Assembly: GCA_024707075.1 (NCBI GenBank)
Contig: JANQAK010000001.1
Location: forward strand, 372,001 to 436,000
Length of the DNA: 64,000 nucleotides
From: Afipia sp.
GTDB taxonomy: Bacteria; Pseudomonadota; Alphaproteobacteria; Rhizobiales; Xanthobacteraceae
Direction of reading: 5' to 3'
This document shows, in pieces, positions 8,699 through 17,699 of the stretch. Every line of letters starts with the position of its first letter. Within the stretch, counting starts at the first letter, position 1. The position numbers and the translations under genes were made by a program. The notes under the pieces were generated by a model. The model saw only the letters and a program-made list of their open reading frames with translations. It was not told the DNA's origin and did not search any database.

Positions 8699-9775
8699 CT
8701 AACCTTCAAACGGCTCGTTGGCGACGATTTCGATGCCGAATCCGGAGAGGCCTTTGTAATCGTGCGCCGATGACGTGAGATGGCGGATCGACGTCACGCC
8801 GAGATCGCGCAAGATCTGCGCGCCGACACCGACTTCGCGCCATTGCCGGTTACGATCCGCTTCTGCGGAGTGATCGTCATCGAGCGGCGCCACCGGCACA
8901 CCCGCGGCGCCATCGCGCAGATAGACCAGCACGCCGCTGCCGTTCTTCTTGAAATGTTCGAGTGCCGCAAGAACGCGGCCCGATCCGAAGAAAATGTCCC
9001 TGATGATATTGGGCTTGTGAAACCGCGTCAGGACGTTCTGGCCGTTGCCGACACCCTTGTAGACGAAAGCGACGTGATAGATCGGATCGAACGGGGAACG
9101 ATAGGCATATCCGTCGAGCGGACCGATCGGGGTGTCGACGGTGAAGGTCGAGACCCGCTCGATCAGCTTCTCGCGCGCCTGACGGTACGCGATCATATCG
9201 GCGATCGTAACGTGCTTGAGGTTGTGCTGGGCCGCGAACTTCACGACCTGTTCGCCCTTCATCACCGTGCCATCGTCGTTCATCAATTCACTGATGACGC
9301 CGACCGGCGGCAGATCGCACAGCTTGCACAGATCGACCGCGGCTTCGGTATGCCCCGAGCGCAGCAGCACGCCGCCGTCACGCGCGATCAGCGGGAAGAT
9401 ATGGCCGGGCCGCGCGAAGTCGCTGGCGCCTGCATTCGGATTGGCCAGCGCCCGGCAGCACACGGTACGCTCCTCGGCGGAAATGCCGGTGGTCATGCCG
9501 GGCTTGTAGTCGATCGACACCGTGAAGGCGGTGGTGTGGTTTGAATCGTTATGAGCGACCATCGGATCGAGCCGCAGGCGGCGAGCGTTGTCGGCGGTGA
9601 TCGGCGCGCAGACGATCCCCGAGGTATGGCGAATAATGAATGCCATTTTCTCCGCCGTGCACAGCGTGGCGGCGACGATCAGATCGCCCTCGCCCTCACG
9701 ATCGTCGTCATCGGTGACCACGACGATCTCGCCGGCCGCAAAGGCTTTCAGAACTTCAGGAATGGGATGGGCCAT
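8699..9775 (-). CDS. ribB: 3,4-dihydroxy-2-butanone 4-phosphate synthase with degenerate GTP cyclohydrolase II domain (RibBX type)
   Basis: 358 residues from the ATG at 9775 (MAHPIPEVL); an upstream extension is open but unlikely. Residues 1-200 are a complete RibB domain: DDDDREGEGD at 22-31, RPGHIFPLIA and SGHTEAAVDL for substrate and metal binding. It converts ribulose 5-phosphate to 3,4-dihydroxy-2-butanone 4-phosphate for riboflavin synthesis. Residues 205-358 align with GTP cyclohydrolase II, but the zinc-ligand segment (in RibA, a Cys and then Cys-x-Cys) reads RFHKPNIIRDIFFGSG (251-266) with no cysteine, so GTP hydrolysis is not expected. This is the architecture called RibBX. No FMN riboswitch is recognisable upstream. 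Confidence 0.88.
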   Translation of the reverse strand: MAHPIPEVLKAFAAGEIVVVTDDDDREGEGDLIVAATLCTAEKMAFIIRHTSGIVCAPITADNARRLRLDPMVAHNDSNHTTAFTVSIDYKPGMTTGISAEERTVCCRALANPNAGASDFARPGHIFPLIARDGGVLLRSGHTEAAVDLCKLCDLPPVGVISELMNDDGTVMKGEQVVKFAAQHNLKHVTIADMIAYRQAREKLIERVSTFTVDTPIGPLDGYAYRSPFDPIYHVAFVYKGVGNGQNVLTRFHKPNIIRDIFFGSGRVLAALEHFKKNGSGVLVYLRDGAAGVPVAPLDDDHSAEADRNRQWREVGVGAQILRDLGVTSIRHLTSSAHDYKGLSGFGIEIVANEPFEG

Positions 9776-9949
9776 GACGCTACCGTATCTCCGCGACCAT
9801 ACTCTCAACAGGACGCAGATCGTATGGCGCAGGGCGCGGGCGGGCGCAACTACCCTCTCCACATAGCCGATACCCGGCGCCCCGTATCCGGCCGGTGCCA
9901 GCCCGTTTCAAACGTTTCTCCAGGCGAAACGTCCTCTTGCGGCGGCGGC

Positions 9950-11680
9950 TCAGGGCAGAACTTCCCTGCGTTCGCTCAACCGCCGATCCATCTCGGCGCG
10001 CTTGTCGTGGAGCAAACCGCTGTCGGCCGCCTCGATGACCTTGTAAAGCTCCGCGGCGTCGGTGGTACGGGTCACCGTCACGTAGTCCGCTCCCGCGGCG
10101 TAAAGATCGCTGACGTCGGCCAGCAGGTCCGCCGTCGAGATGATCTTCGCATCCGGATTCATCGACCGCACATGGCGGACGAGCTTCTCGTTGTTGGCGC
10201 CCTTGAGCAGCGAATCCGGCACGCTCAGAATGATGATCTCGGCGTTGCCGACGCCGGCGTGCAGCAGCGTGTCGATGTTGCTGATGTCGCCGTAGATGAC
10301 ATGAATGCCGCGCGACTTGAGCGTGCGGAACACATTGGGATTGAAGTCCACCACGCTGATCTGTTCGAGCAGCAACTGGTTCTGCTGCTCGATTTCGCTG
10401 AGCAGCGCACTCGCCGCGCGGAAGAAACCGAGAATGACGATCCGCCGCGCCCCGCCGTGGCCGGCGTCATGTTCGGCATCGGCGTCCTGGGCGTGGTCGA
10501 GATCGCGAAATCCGATCTTCTTCAGCGCGCCGATGGACCAGCGGCTGATCGGATCGCTGCGCATGATCACGAAGGTCGAGAGAACCGCAAGGATCACGAA
10601 GGCGAACGAGGCCGCGCTGGATGTCTCCGAAGTGATGTGCCCCGCCAGGACCCCGGTCTGGATGATGACGAGCGAGAATTCGCTGATCTGCGCGAGATTG
10701 AGCGCCGGGAGCAGGCTGGTGCGCAGTCCCTGCTTCATGAAGTAGAGCGGCAGAAATGTCGTGAGGATGCGGCTGACCACCGTGAAGGCTGCAATGACGA
10801 GCGCCAGCCAGATGGTGGACGAATCCGGGATGGGAATTGTCATGCCCAGCGCCACGAAGAACAATGTGATGAAGAAATCCCGCAGCGTCGTGACCTTCGC
10901 CGTCACGTCGAGCGCGTAAGGGAATGTCGAGAGCGACACGCCCGCCACGAGCGATCCCATTTCGCGCGACAGATGAAGCCGCTCGGCCACCTCGCCGATC
11001 AGGAAACACCATGCCAGCGCGCCGAGCATGACGAGTTCCGGGCTGCGCGCGATCTGGTGGAAAATCTTCGGCAGAACGAACCGGCTGAGGATCATCGCGG
11101 TGGCGACCAGCGCCCCGACGCGGCCGATCGACAGCAGGACGATGCTGATCTGGAGATCGGCGAGGCTCGGCTGAACTGCGAGAAACAGGATCGCGAAAAT
11201 GTCCTGGAGCACCAGGACGCCGAGCGTGATGCGGCCCGGCAGCGTATCGAGTTCACGCTTCTCGTAGAGCACCTTGACGATGATCACCGTGCTCGACAGC
11301 GCACAGGCGACGGTCAGATAAAGCGCATCGAATCCGCGTCCATTCCCCAGCGACAGGCCCATGGCGACGAAAAATGCGACGCCGATAACGCATGCGCCGA
11401 TCAACTGGCCGCCGGCGGCGATCAGGATCACACGACCGGCCCGGATGATCTTTTTCAGATCGATTTCCAATCCGATCATGAACAGCATGAAGATCAGGCC
11501 GAGCTCGGAAATCGTGCGGATCGATTCCTCCGATTTGACCCACTTCATGCCGAACGGGCCGATCAGAAATCCTGCGACCAGATAGGCAAGGATCAGCGGC
11601 TGCCGGAAAAAGTGCGCGGCAAGGCCAAGCACCCAGGCGAACAGAATGGAAAACGTAATGTCAGCAATAAGCTGGTGCAT
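9950..11680 (-). CDS. Kef-type cation:proton antiporter (CPA2) with RCK/TrkA-N domain
   Basis: 576 residues. Residues 1-385 form about 12 transmembrane helices of a Na+/H+-exchanger fold, with membrane motifs LILAYLVAGFLIGPFG, LIFMLFMIGLEIDLKKI and LVLQDIFAILFL. Residues ~415-540 form a Rossmann-type TrkA-N domain (RIVILGFFRAASALLSE, VVDFNPNV, VIYGDISNIDTL). The family exchanges K+ or Na+ for H+ and is gated by nucleotide or glutathione; the specific ion is not readable. It is longer than minimal CPA2 proteins because of the cytosolic domain. Likely monocistronic: the next gene on this strand starts 175 bases downstream. Confidence 0.88.
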   Translation of the reverse strand: MHQLIADITFSILFAWVLGLAAHFFRQPLILAYLVAGFLIGPFGMKWVKSEESIRTISELGLIFMLFMIGLEIDLKKIIRAGRVILIAAGGQLIGACVIGVAFFVAMGLSLGNGRGFDALYLTVACALSSTVIIVKVLYEKRELDTLPGRITLGVLVLQDIFAILFLAVQPSLADLQISIVLLSIGRVGALVATAMILSRFVLPKIFHQIARSPELVMLGALAWCFLIGEVAERLHLSREMGSLVAGVSLSTFPYALDVTAKVTTLRDFFITLFFVALGMTIPIPDSSTIWLALVIAAFTVVSRILTTFLPLYFMKQGLRTSLLPALNLAQISEFSLVIIQTGVLAGHITSETSSAASFAFVILAVLSTFVIMRSDPISRWSIGALKKIGFRDLDHAQDADAEHDAGHGGARRIVILGFFRAASALLSEIEQQNQLLLEQISVVDFNPNVFRTLKSRGIHVIYGDISNIDTLLHAGVGNAEIIILSVPDSLLKGANNEKLVRHVRSMNPDAKIISTADLLADVSDLYAAGADYVTVTRTTDAAELYKVIEAADSGLLHDKRAEMDRRLSERREVLP

Positions 11681-11999
11681 ATCGACCGGTTCGGCAGCAT
11701 CAGGAAAGGCTTGAATCGAGCTTGCGTATAAGGACCAAAGAACCCTGCGAAAGCAACATCCATGGCACGATTTGCGCGGCCCCGGATGCGTTCGGCAGGA
11801 TCATCCGCAGTGACTTGAGCGGTTCCAGAATACTGCTCCGATCGCCCGCAGGCCGCAGAAATTCGGAAGACCCGCCGGATGGTGTCCGCGAAGTAACAGC
11901 TCATCAAAACCCGCCGATCCGAACGGCCCGTCGGCTTGAATAACGGGTCGGCCTGTATAGGTTCGATTTAAGGGTCGGGACTTCGAGCGATACAGGCGG
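11681..11999. other. intergenic region between divergent Kef-type antiporter and DUF2147 genes
   Basis: 319 bases. I see no ORF with recognisable features, no repeat of the families described, and no clear terminator. It should contain two divergent promoters. Confidence 0.45.
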
Positions 12000-12449
12000 A
12001 TGATGAACTCAAAATTGAAACTCTTTTTAGCGCTGGCATTCGTGTTCGGCGGCTGGACCGTCGCGAATGCCGCCGATGACGCCACGCCCAACGGGCTGTG
12101 GCTCACCGAGAAGGGCGACGCACGGATTCAGGTCAGCCAGTGTGGCAGCGCGCTTTGCGGCAAGGTCGTCTGGCTGCGCGAGGCGATCGATCCGGCAACA
12201 GGACGGGCGCAAACCGATTCAAAGAATCCCAATGCCTCGCTCGCGTCCCGGCCGATGATCGGCGTTCAGCTTTTCATCGGCATGCGGCCTGCCGGACCCG
12301 GCCGCTGGACCGGCCGCATCTATAACGCTGACGATGGCGGCGTGTATGAGAGCAACATCGCCTGGATGGGCCCCAATACGCTGCGGGTGGAAGGATGCCT
12401 CGGCGCGATTTGCGGCGGTGAGAACTGGACCAGGGTCGGCGGCCGCTGA
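12000..12449 (+). CDS. DUF2147 domain-containing exported protein
   Basis: 149 residues. A signal peptide (MMNSKLKLFLALAFVFGGW, cleaved after about ANA) precedes a DUF2147 domain: the pattern GLWLTEKGDARIQVSQCG..LCGKVVWL and the C-terminal LRVEGCLGAICGGENWTRV with four conserved Cys. Homologues are small periplasmic beta-barrel-like proteins of unknown function. Two ATGs are adjacent (12000 and 12003); either could be used. Confidence 0.85.
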   Translation: MMNSKLKLFLALAFVFGGWTVANAADDATPNGLWLTEKGDARIQVSQCGSALCGKVVWLREAIDPATGRAQTDSKNPNASLASRPMIGVQLFIGMRPAGPGRWTGRIYNADDGGVYESNIAWMGPNTLRVEGCLGAICGGENWTRVGGR

Positions 12450-12538
12450 CGCGAAGTTGCCTTCCGGATCATACCGCCCGAACATGAGCTGCCGGCGGCT
12501 GCGCCGTTAGCATTAAACAATTGATTTTGCTTGAATTT

Positions 12539-12615
12539 TGGTCGGAGTAGCAGGATTTGAACCTGCGACCCCCTGCTCCCGAAGCAGGTGCGCTACCGGG
12601 CTGCGCTATACTCCG
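12539..12615 (-). tRNA. tRNA-Pro (anticodon CGG)
   Basis: 77 nt on the minus strand. The 7-bp acceptor stem is CGGAGTA/TACTCCG, the D arm contains AGCCCGGTAGCGC, the anticodon loop reads CTTCGGGAG (anticodon CGG), the T arm contains GGTTCAAATCC, and the 3' CCA is encoded at 12539-12541. All four arms pair properly. Confidence 0.97.
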
Positions 12616-12712
12616 ACTTGGGCGCCGGTATAGCGTCGGCTCTCGCGGACCGCAAGAAGCTGTATAAGGGGTGCCGATCCAGCAAAAGCGCCCGTCGGAT
12701 GCACCTCACGCA

Positions 12713-13700
12713 ATGAAACTCGGTTTGAATACGGCAATTATCTCCGCCGCCGGAGCAGCGGACGCCGCCGCGCGCTGCCTCGAAGGCGGCGGATTGGTCG
12801 CATTTCCGACCGAGACGGTTTACGGGCTCGGCGCGGACGCCACCAACGCCCGCGCCGTCGCCCGGCTCTACGAGGCAAAAAGGCCGGCCCGCGTTCAATC
12901 CTCTTATTGCCCATGTCCGCGATCTGGAGGCAGCCCAGCGCATCGCGCGTTTCGACGACAGAAGCCTTCGGCTTGCCGAGGCCTTCTGGCGGGGACCGCT
13001 GACACTGGTGTTGTCCAAAGCGAATGGATGTCCGGTGTCTGATCTTGCCACAGCCGGACTTGAAACGATTGCCGTGCGCGTTCCCGCGCATCCGGTGGCG
13101 CAGGAAATTCTGCGCGCCTTTGGCAAACCCGTGGTCGCGCCCTCGGCCAACATATCCGGGCATGTCTCGCCGACGACGGCGGCGCATGTCTTCGGCGACC
13201 TCGCGGGCCGCATCGATCTGATCGTCGATGGCGGCCCTGTATCGGTCGGCGTCGAATCCACCATCGTCGGCTGCTTCGAGACGCCGATGCTGCTGCGGCC
13301 CGGCGGGCTTCCGCGCGAAGACATCGAGCGCGTGCTGGGCGAAAAGCTCTCCCGACCGCCGGAAGAAGCCGGCACGGACGAAAGCCATCCGCTGGCCCCG
13401 GGCATGATGGCCTCGCATTATGCGCCGCGTGCGCCGGTTCGGCTCAATGCACGGCAACTGGAAGCCGGCGAAGCGCTGCTGGCGTTCGGACCTCACATGA
13501 TTCCGGGTGCCGACAAGGCTCACGTCATGAATTTGTCGGAGGCCGGCGATCTGGTGGAAGCTGCCGCGAATCTTTTCGGTTATCTTCGCGAACTCGACGC
13601 AGGCGTCTCCCGCGCCATTGCGGTGATGACGATCCCCGACGAAGGACTAGGAGAAGCCATCAACGACCGGCTGCGCCGGGCAGCCGTGCCGCGAAGCTGA
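12713..13700 (+). pseudogene. tsaC: Sua5/YrdC threonylcarbamoyl-AMP synthase, interrupted by one-base frameshift
   Basis: Two consecutive frames together encode one Sua5-type protein of about 328 residues. Frame 1 (from ATG 12713) gives the YrdC start with GGGLVAFPTETVYGLGADATN; the continuation ETIAVRVPAHPVAQEILRAF, VVAPSANISG, IVDGGPVSVGVESTIV and the Sua5-linker motif PGMMASHYAP lie one frame away, ending at 13700. The switch falls in the A5 run at 12877-12881: deleting one A restores EAKGRPAFNPLIAHVRDLEA, the expected family sequence. The enzyme makes threonylcarbamoyl-AMP for the t6A37 modification of tRNAs and is usually essential, so a sequencing insertion is more likely than gene loss. 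Confidence 0.85.
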
Positions 13701-13738
13701 GCGCATCAGGATTTCGACCCGGAACAAAGAAAAACAAC

Positions 13739-15169
13739 ATGAATATCATCCAGCCCGCCCCGCCCTCCATTCTGCCACCCGAACTGGTGGCGCGCTTTGC
13801 CGCGATCGTCGGCGAGAAATACGCGGTGACCGATCCGCAAGAGACTGCGCCGTATCTCACCGAGGAGCGCGGCCTGTTTAGCGGTCATTCCCCGCTGATC
13901 CTGCGCCCTGGTTCGACAGCGGAGGTCGCGGCGATCTGCAAGCTCGCCACCGAGACCAAAACCGCTTTGGTGCCGCAAGGCGGCAACACCGGACTCGTCG
14001 GCGGCCAGATCCCGCATAACAATGAGGTGGTGATCTCGCTACGGCGCCTCGACAAGGTTCGGGCGGTCGACACGCAATCCAACACCATGACCGTCGAGGC
14101 CGGCGTGATCCTCGCCAACGCGCAGCAGCGCGCGGCGGATGCCGACCGGCTGTTTCCGCTGTCGCTGGGTGCGGAAGGAAGCTGCACCATCGGCGGCAAT
14201 CTCTCGACCAACGCCGGTGGCATCGCGGCGCTGGCTTACGGCGTCGCGCGCGACCTCGTGCTCGGGCTCGAAGTGGTGCTGGCCGACGGACGTATCATGC
14301 ACGGCCTGTCGAGCCTGAAGAAGGACAACACCGGCTACGATCTGCGCGATCTCTTCGTCGGCGCGGAAGGCACGCTCGGCATCATCACCGCCGCGACGCT
14401 GAAGATGTTTCCGAAGCCGCGGTCCGTCGAGACGGCGTTCGCCGCCATCACCTCGCCCGCCGACGCGCTCACGCTGCTGGACATCTCGCGCAATATCGCG
14501 GCCGGAAGCCTCACCAGCTTCGAGCTGATCCCGCAGATCGCCATCGATTTTACGGTGAAGCACGGCCCATCAATCCGCGCGCCGCTGGCGGATCGCCACC
14601 CGTGGTACGTGCTGATGGAAATCTCCTCGCCGCGCGATGACGCCCGCGACACCATCGAAGCGATCCTTGGGGACGGCATGGAGAAAGGCATCGTCCACGA
14701 CGCCGTGATCGCCGCCAACCTCGATCAGCGCAACGCATTCTGGAAACTGCGCGAGGTGATTTCACCGGCGCAAAAGCCCGAAGGCGGATCAATCAAGCAC
14801 GACATCTCGGTGCCGGTCGCCGCCGTCCCGGATTTTCTGACCGAAGCCGATGCCGCAGTCGCCAAACTCATTCCCGGTGCACGCCCGTTCGCGTTCGGTC
14901 ATCTGGGCGACGGCAATATCCACTACAATGTCAGCCAGCCGGTCGGCGCCGACACCGCAGCCTATCTCGCACGCTGGCATGACATGAACGACGTGGTGCA
15001 TGCCGTGGTGGCGAAGCATGGCGGATCGATCTCCGCAGAACACGGCATCGGCGTGCTGAAGCGCGATGAGCTGCCGCATGTGAAGGATCCGGTCGCGTTC
15101 GACATCATGCGATCGATCAAGCATCTGCTCGATCCGCTGAACATCATGAATCCGGGCAAGGTGCTGTGA
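13739..15169 (+). CDS. FAD-binding D-2-hydroxyacid dehydrogenase (GlcD/D2HGDH family)
   Basis: 476 residues of the VAO/PCMH flavoprotein fold. The FAD-binding part contains RPGSTAEVAAICKLA, VPQGGNTGLVGG, LSLGAEGSCTIGGNLSTNAG and FVGAEGTLGIITAATL. The C-terminal FAD-oxidase domain contains FGHLGDGNIHYNV (metal-binding His) and SAEHGIGVLKR. Best fits are D-2-hydroxyglutarate or D-lactate dehydrogenase; a stand-alone GlcD is less likely because no glcE/glcF is nearby. It overlaps the next gene by four bases (GTGA, 15166-15169), implying coupled translation. Confidence 0.88.
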   Translation: MNIIQPAPPSILPPELVARFAAIVGEKYAVTDPQETAPYLTEERGLFSGHSPLILRPGSTAEVAAICKLATETKTALVPQGGNTGLVGGQIPHNNEVVISLRRLDKVRAVDTQSNTMTVEAGVILANAQQRAADADRLFPLSLGAEGSCTIGGNLSTNAGGIAALAYGVARDLVLGLEVVLADGRIMHGLSSLKKDNTGYDLRDLFVGAEGTLGIITAATLKMFPKPRSVETAFAAITSPADALTLLDISRNIAAGSLTSFELIPQIAIDFTVKHGPSIRAPLADRHPWYVLMEISSPRDDARDTIEAILGDGMEKGIVHDAVIAANLDQRNAFWKLREVISPAQKPEGGSIKHDISVPVAAVPDFLTEADAAVAKLIPGARPFAFGHLGDGNIHYNVSQPVGADTAAYLARWHDMNDVVHAVVAKHGGSISAEHGIGVLKRDELPHVKDPVAFDIMRSIKHLLDPLNIMNPGKVL

Positions 15170-15627
15170 CCGATCTGTCAGCGACATCGAAAAGCGATCT
15201 CGTCGTCAGCGTGATCGAGGACGCCGATATTCCAGCCGTCGTCGCGTTGTGGGAGCGTTGCGACCTGACGCGTCCCTGGAACGATCCGAAAGCCGACATC
15301 CTGTTCGCGCGGGGCAAGGAAAACTCCGAAGTCCTTGTCGGCCGCGACGGCAACAGCGTCGTTGCCACCACAATGGTCGGACACGACGGTCATCGCGGGT
15401 GGGTCTATTATGTTGCCGTAGACCCCGACAAGCGCAAACGCGGATACGGACGCACGATCATGACAGCGGCCGAAGACTGGCTGCGTGAGCGCCACATCGA
15501 GAAACTTCACCTGCTGGTCCGCGCAGACAACACCCGCGTGCAGGCGTTCTATCAAACGCTCGGCTACGATCAGCAAAAGCGCGTCATGTATGCGAAGTGG
15601 CTCGACGGCCGCGAGATGACGCCCTGA
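15166..15627 (+). CDS. GNAT family N-acetyltransferase (YpeA-like)
   Basis: 153 residues from a GTG that overlaps the upstream stop codon. The GNAT acetyl-CoA site is V-DPDKRKRGYGRTIMTAAEDWL (motif A, Q/R-x-x-G-x-G/A form), followed by LLVRADNTRVQAFYQTLGY. The N-terminal pattern ALWERCDLTRPWNDPKADI is typical of YpeA-like acetyltransferases. The substrate is unknown. Operon with the upstream dehydrogenase and perhaps with the Nudix gene 34 bases downstream. Confidence 0.85.
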   Translation: MTDLSATSKSDLVVSVIEDADIPAVVALWERCDLTRPWNDPKADILFARGKENSEVLVGRDGNSVVATTMVGHDGHRGWVYYVAVDPDKRKRGYGRTIMTAAEDWLRERHIEKLHLLVRADNTRVQAFYQTLGYDQQKRVMYAKWLDGREMTP

Positions 15628-15661
15628 CCGCTTTCCTTTCCCGAATTCCAAAGGCATCCGC

Positions 15662-16261
15662 ATGAGCAGCGTGAAGGACCGCATCCGCGTCAAAGATGTT
15701 CGGCTGCTTTCCGACAACAGATACAAGACCCGCACCACCACATTCGACTGGCTGCGCTCCAACGGCGAATGGCAGACCCAGCATCGCGAAACTTTTGATC
15801 GCGGCGACGGCGTCACGATACTGCCCTACAACCTCACGCAACGGACCGTGATCCTGATCCGGCAGTTCCGCTATCCGACCTATGCCAACGGTTACGACGG
15901 GCTGCTGATCGAGGCGCCGGCCGGCTCGCTCGACAACGCCACGCCGGAAGCGCGCATCCGTTCGGAAGCGGAGGAAGAAATCGGCTACCGCCTCGGCGAC
16001 GTCCGGAAAATCTTCGAAGCCTTCACCAGCCCGGGTGCGGTAACGGAGAAGCTCTATTTCTTTGTCGCGGAATATCAGCCGGACATGAAGGTCGGCAACG
16101 GCGGCGGACTGGCCCATGAAGGCGAGGACATCGAGACACTCGAACTGCCGTTTTCCGAAGCCCTCGCCATGATCGCGGATGGACGCATCGTCGACGCCAA
16201 GACCATCATGCTGCTGCAATACGCCGCGCTGCACATCTTCAACGCGCAACCGGCAGCCTGA
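15662..16261 (+). CDS. Nudix hydrolase of the NudK (GDP-mannose/ADP-ribose pyrophosphatase) group
   Basis: 199 residues. The start and core (VKDVRLLSDNRYKTRTTTFDW, RETFDRGDGVTILPYN, VILIRQFRYPTYANG, IEAPAGSLDN) match the NudK/ADPRase subgroup. The Nudix box ends SEAEEEIGY, with the metal-binding glutamates kept and Ser in place of the usual Arg of RE-UxEE. FTSPGAVTEKLYFFVAEY is the conserved downstream segment. It hydrolyses a nucleotide-sugar diphosphate. It converges on the SRAP gene (21-base gap). Confidence 0.87.
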   Translation: MSSVKDRIRVKDVRLLSDNRYKTRTTTFDWLRSNGEWQTQHRETFDRGDGVTILPYNLTQRTVILIRQFRYPTYANGYDGLLIEAPAGSLDNATPEARIRSEAEEEIGYRLGDVRKIFEAFTSPGAVTEKLYFFVAEYQPDMKVGNGGGLAHEGEDIETLELPFSEALAMIADGRIVDAKTIMLLQYAALHIFNAQPAA

Positions 16262-16282
16262 CGGACGCCAGAACAGCGAGCC

Positions 16283-17074
16283 TCAAAACAGCGAACCTTG
16301 TCCGTCGTCCGGTTTTACCGCAGCGGGTTTCGGCCGCGACGCCGCCTTCGCGACCGTCTTTTCCGACCGCGCTTTCCTCTCCAGCATCGCCTCGGCCTCC
16401 GCCTCCTCCGCGCTGAACGGCTGGACGAGATCGGGGCTATCGTTGGCGACGCGATTCACGGCGGTTGAAACCTCGTGCCAGACAAACGTGCCCGGCGGCG
16501 GCGCGACCATCATTCCCATCGCCAATTCCGCGCTGACCGCATCGCCGTCGAGCCACAGATCGAAATCCCGCGGCTCGATCGTCACCGGCACGCGCTCGTG
16601 CAGCAAGGCCATCTCCGGGGCCGCCGCCGCGGTGACGATGGCGACGGTGTCGACTTCCTCTCCGTTCGGTCCCGTCCATGTCTCGGCAACGCCGGCGAAA
16701 GCGATCGGCTGGCCGTCACGCCGGTGAATATAGAACGGACGCTTGCGCGTCGGCGACGCCTGCCATTCGTAATAGCCATCGGCCGGAAGAAGACACCGCC
16801 GCCGCCTGATGGCGTTGCGGAACGACGGCTTTTCAAGAACCGTTTCGGACCGGGCATTGATGACCAGCGCGAACTTGCGCGGGTCTTTCACCCATGACGG
16901 CAGGAAACCCCAGCGCATCAGCTTGAACCGGCGGATGCCGCTTTCGAGGATGACCACCGGCACCGGCTGGGTCGGAGCCACGTTGTGACGTGGCGGAAAA
17001 TTAGGCTGCTCACCATAGGAAAACAGACGCCGCAGCGCTTCCGGCGACGAGGTAATGATGTATCGCCCGCACAT
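16283..17074 (-). CDS. SOS response-associated peptidase family protein (SRAP; YedK/HMCES-like)
   Basis: 263 residues. After removal of Met1 the catalytic Cys2 (MCGRY) is N-terminal. Other active-site residues are visible: Asn74 in NARSE, Glu103 in GYYEW, His159 in LLHERVP. The family forms a thiazolidine DNA-protein crosslink with abasic sites in single-stranded DNA, shielding them. The last ~45 residues are a charged Ala/Lys-rich tail (AEEAEAEAMLERKARSEK) beyond the usual ~220-residue domain. The upstream region has no GTTC-N7-GTTC box. It converges with the NudK-type gene. Confidence 0.9.
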   Translation of the reverse strand: MCGRYIITSSPEALRRLFSYGEQPNFPPRHNVAPTQPVPVVILESGIRRFKLMRWGFLPSWVKDPRKFALVINARSETVLEKPSFRNAIRRRRCLLPADGYYEWQASPTRKRPFYIHRRDGQPIAFAGVAETWTGPNGEEVDTVAIVTAAAAPEMALLHERVPVTIEPRDFDLWLDGDAVSAELAMGMMVAPPPGTFVWHEVSTAVNRVANDSPDLVQPFSAEEAEAEAMLERKARSEKTVAKAASRPKPAAVKPDDGQGSLF

Positions 17075-17162
17075 GAAAGGCTCGAAAAGAGACGCTGCGA
17101 AGGAAAAAGACAGATAAGCGGAACTTGTTCAGTCGCCTTTAACCTCGGATGCCCAAACATCC

Positions 17163-17699
17163 ATGGCAATGTCGAATTCAGCCCCGCTAACGAAATCCCC
17201 TGCTGAAGATGAGAGCTATCCGGCAGACGCCCCCAAGGGCACCGGGGCGGATACGCGCGCGCAGCGCCTGCTTGAAGCCAATATCAATCCCCGCACCGGG
17301 CTGGCGACCGATTACCTGAATCATTTCAACGAGGCGATCATGCTGCTTGAAATGATCCCCGACATCCCCGAATGCGTGGACGACTTCCTGGACTGGCAGC
17401 CCATGAGCTACCGCGAGCATTTCGCGGCCTCCCATTTCAAGGCCCGGGAGCTTGCCATCGAGGCCTATGATTCGAGCAATCCCGCAGTTCGCACCGAGTT
17501 CGACAACATCGCCTCCACGATGACCTCGATCCTGACCACGGTGGGAGCCGCCATGCGCCAGGCAAGGCACGAGGAGACCCGCGCCATCCTCGCCGAGCAG
17601 GCGGCGGGCTGGGTCAAGCCGCTGGTTACGCTGGCAGGCTCCGTGATCAACGGCGGCAACAGCGACGCCGGCGATGTTGACAACATCATGAAGCAGTGA
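17163..17699 (+). CDS. conserved hypothetical protein (178 aa)
   Basis: No domain recognised. The protein is soluble and mostly helical, with an N-terminal disordered segment (to ~35) and then a helical domain (LNHFNEAIMLLEMIPDIPECVDDFL, MSYREHFAASHFKARELAIEAYD). The start is ATG 17163, with another in-frame ATG at 17169. Its stop overlaps the GTG of the next Nudix gene (GTGA), so the two are probably translated as a pair. I have no functional inference beyond this coupling. Confidence 0.8.
   Translation: MAMSNSAPLTKSPAEDESYPADAPKGTGADTRAQRLLEANINPRTGLATDYLNHFNEAIMLLEMIPDIPECVDDFLDWQPMSYREHFAASHFKARELAIEAYDSSNPAVRTEFDNIASTMTSILTTVGAAMRQARHEETRAILAEQAAGWVKPLVTLAGSVINGGNSDAGDVDNIMKQ

Noticed and set aside
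9776..9949. possible FMN riboswitch upstream of the riboflavin gene
   Set aside because: None of the conserved RFN-element blocks could be found in the 174 bases upstream of the RibB start.
9551..11731. 726-residue open frame on the plus strand opposite the Kef-type antiporter
   Set aside because: It is very rich in Arg, Asp, Gln and Glu, has no domain pattern, and is exactly antisense to a well-conserved membrane protein. Typical high-GC shadow frame.
17075..17162. SOS box upstream of the SRAP gene
   Set aside because: GAACTTGTTC at about 17127 has the wrong half-site orientation and spacing; no GTTC-N7-GTTC is present.
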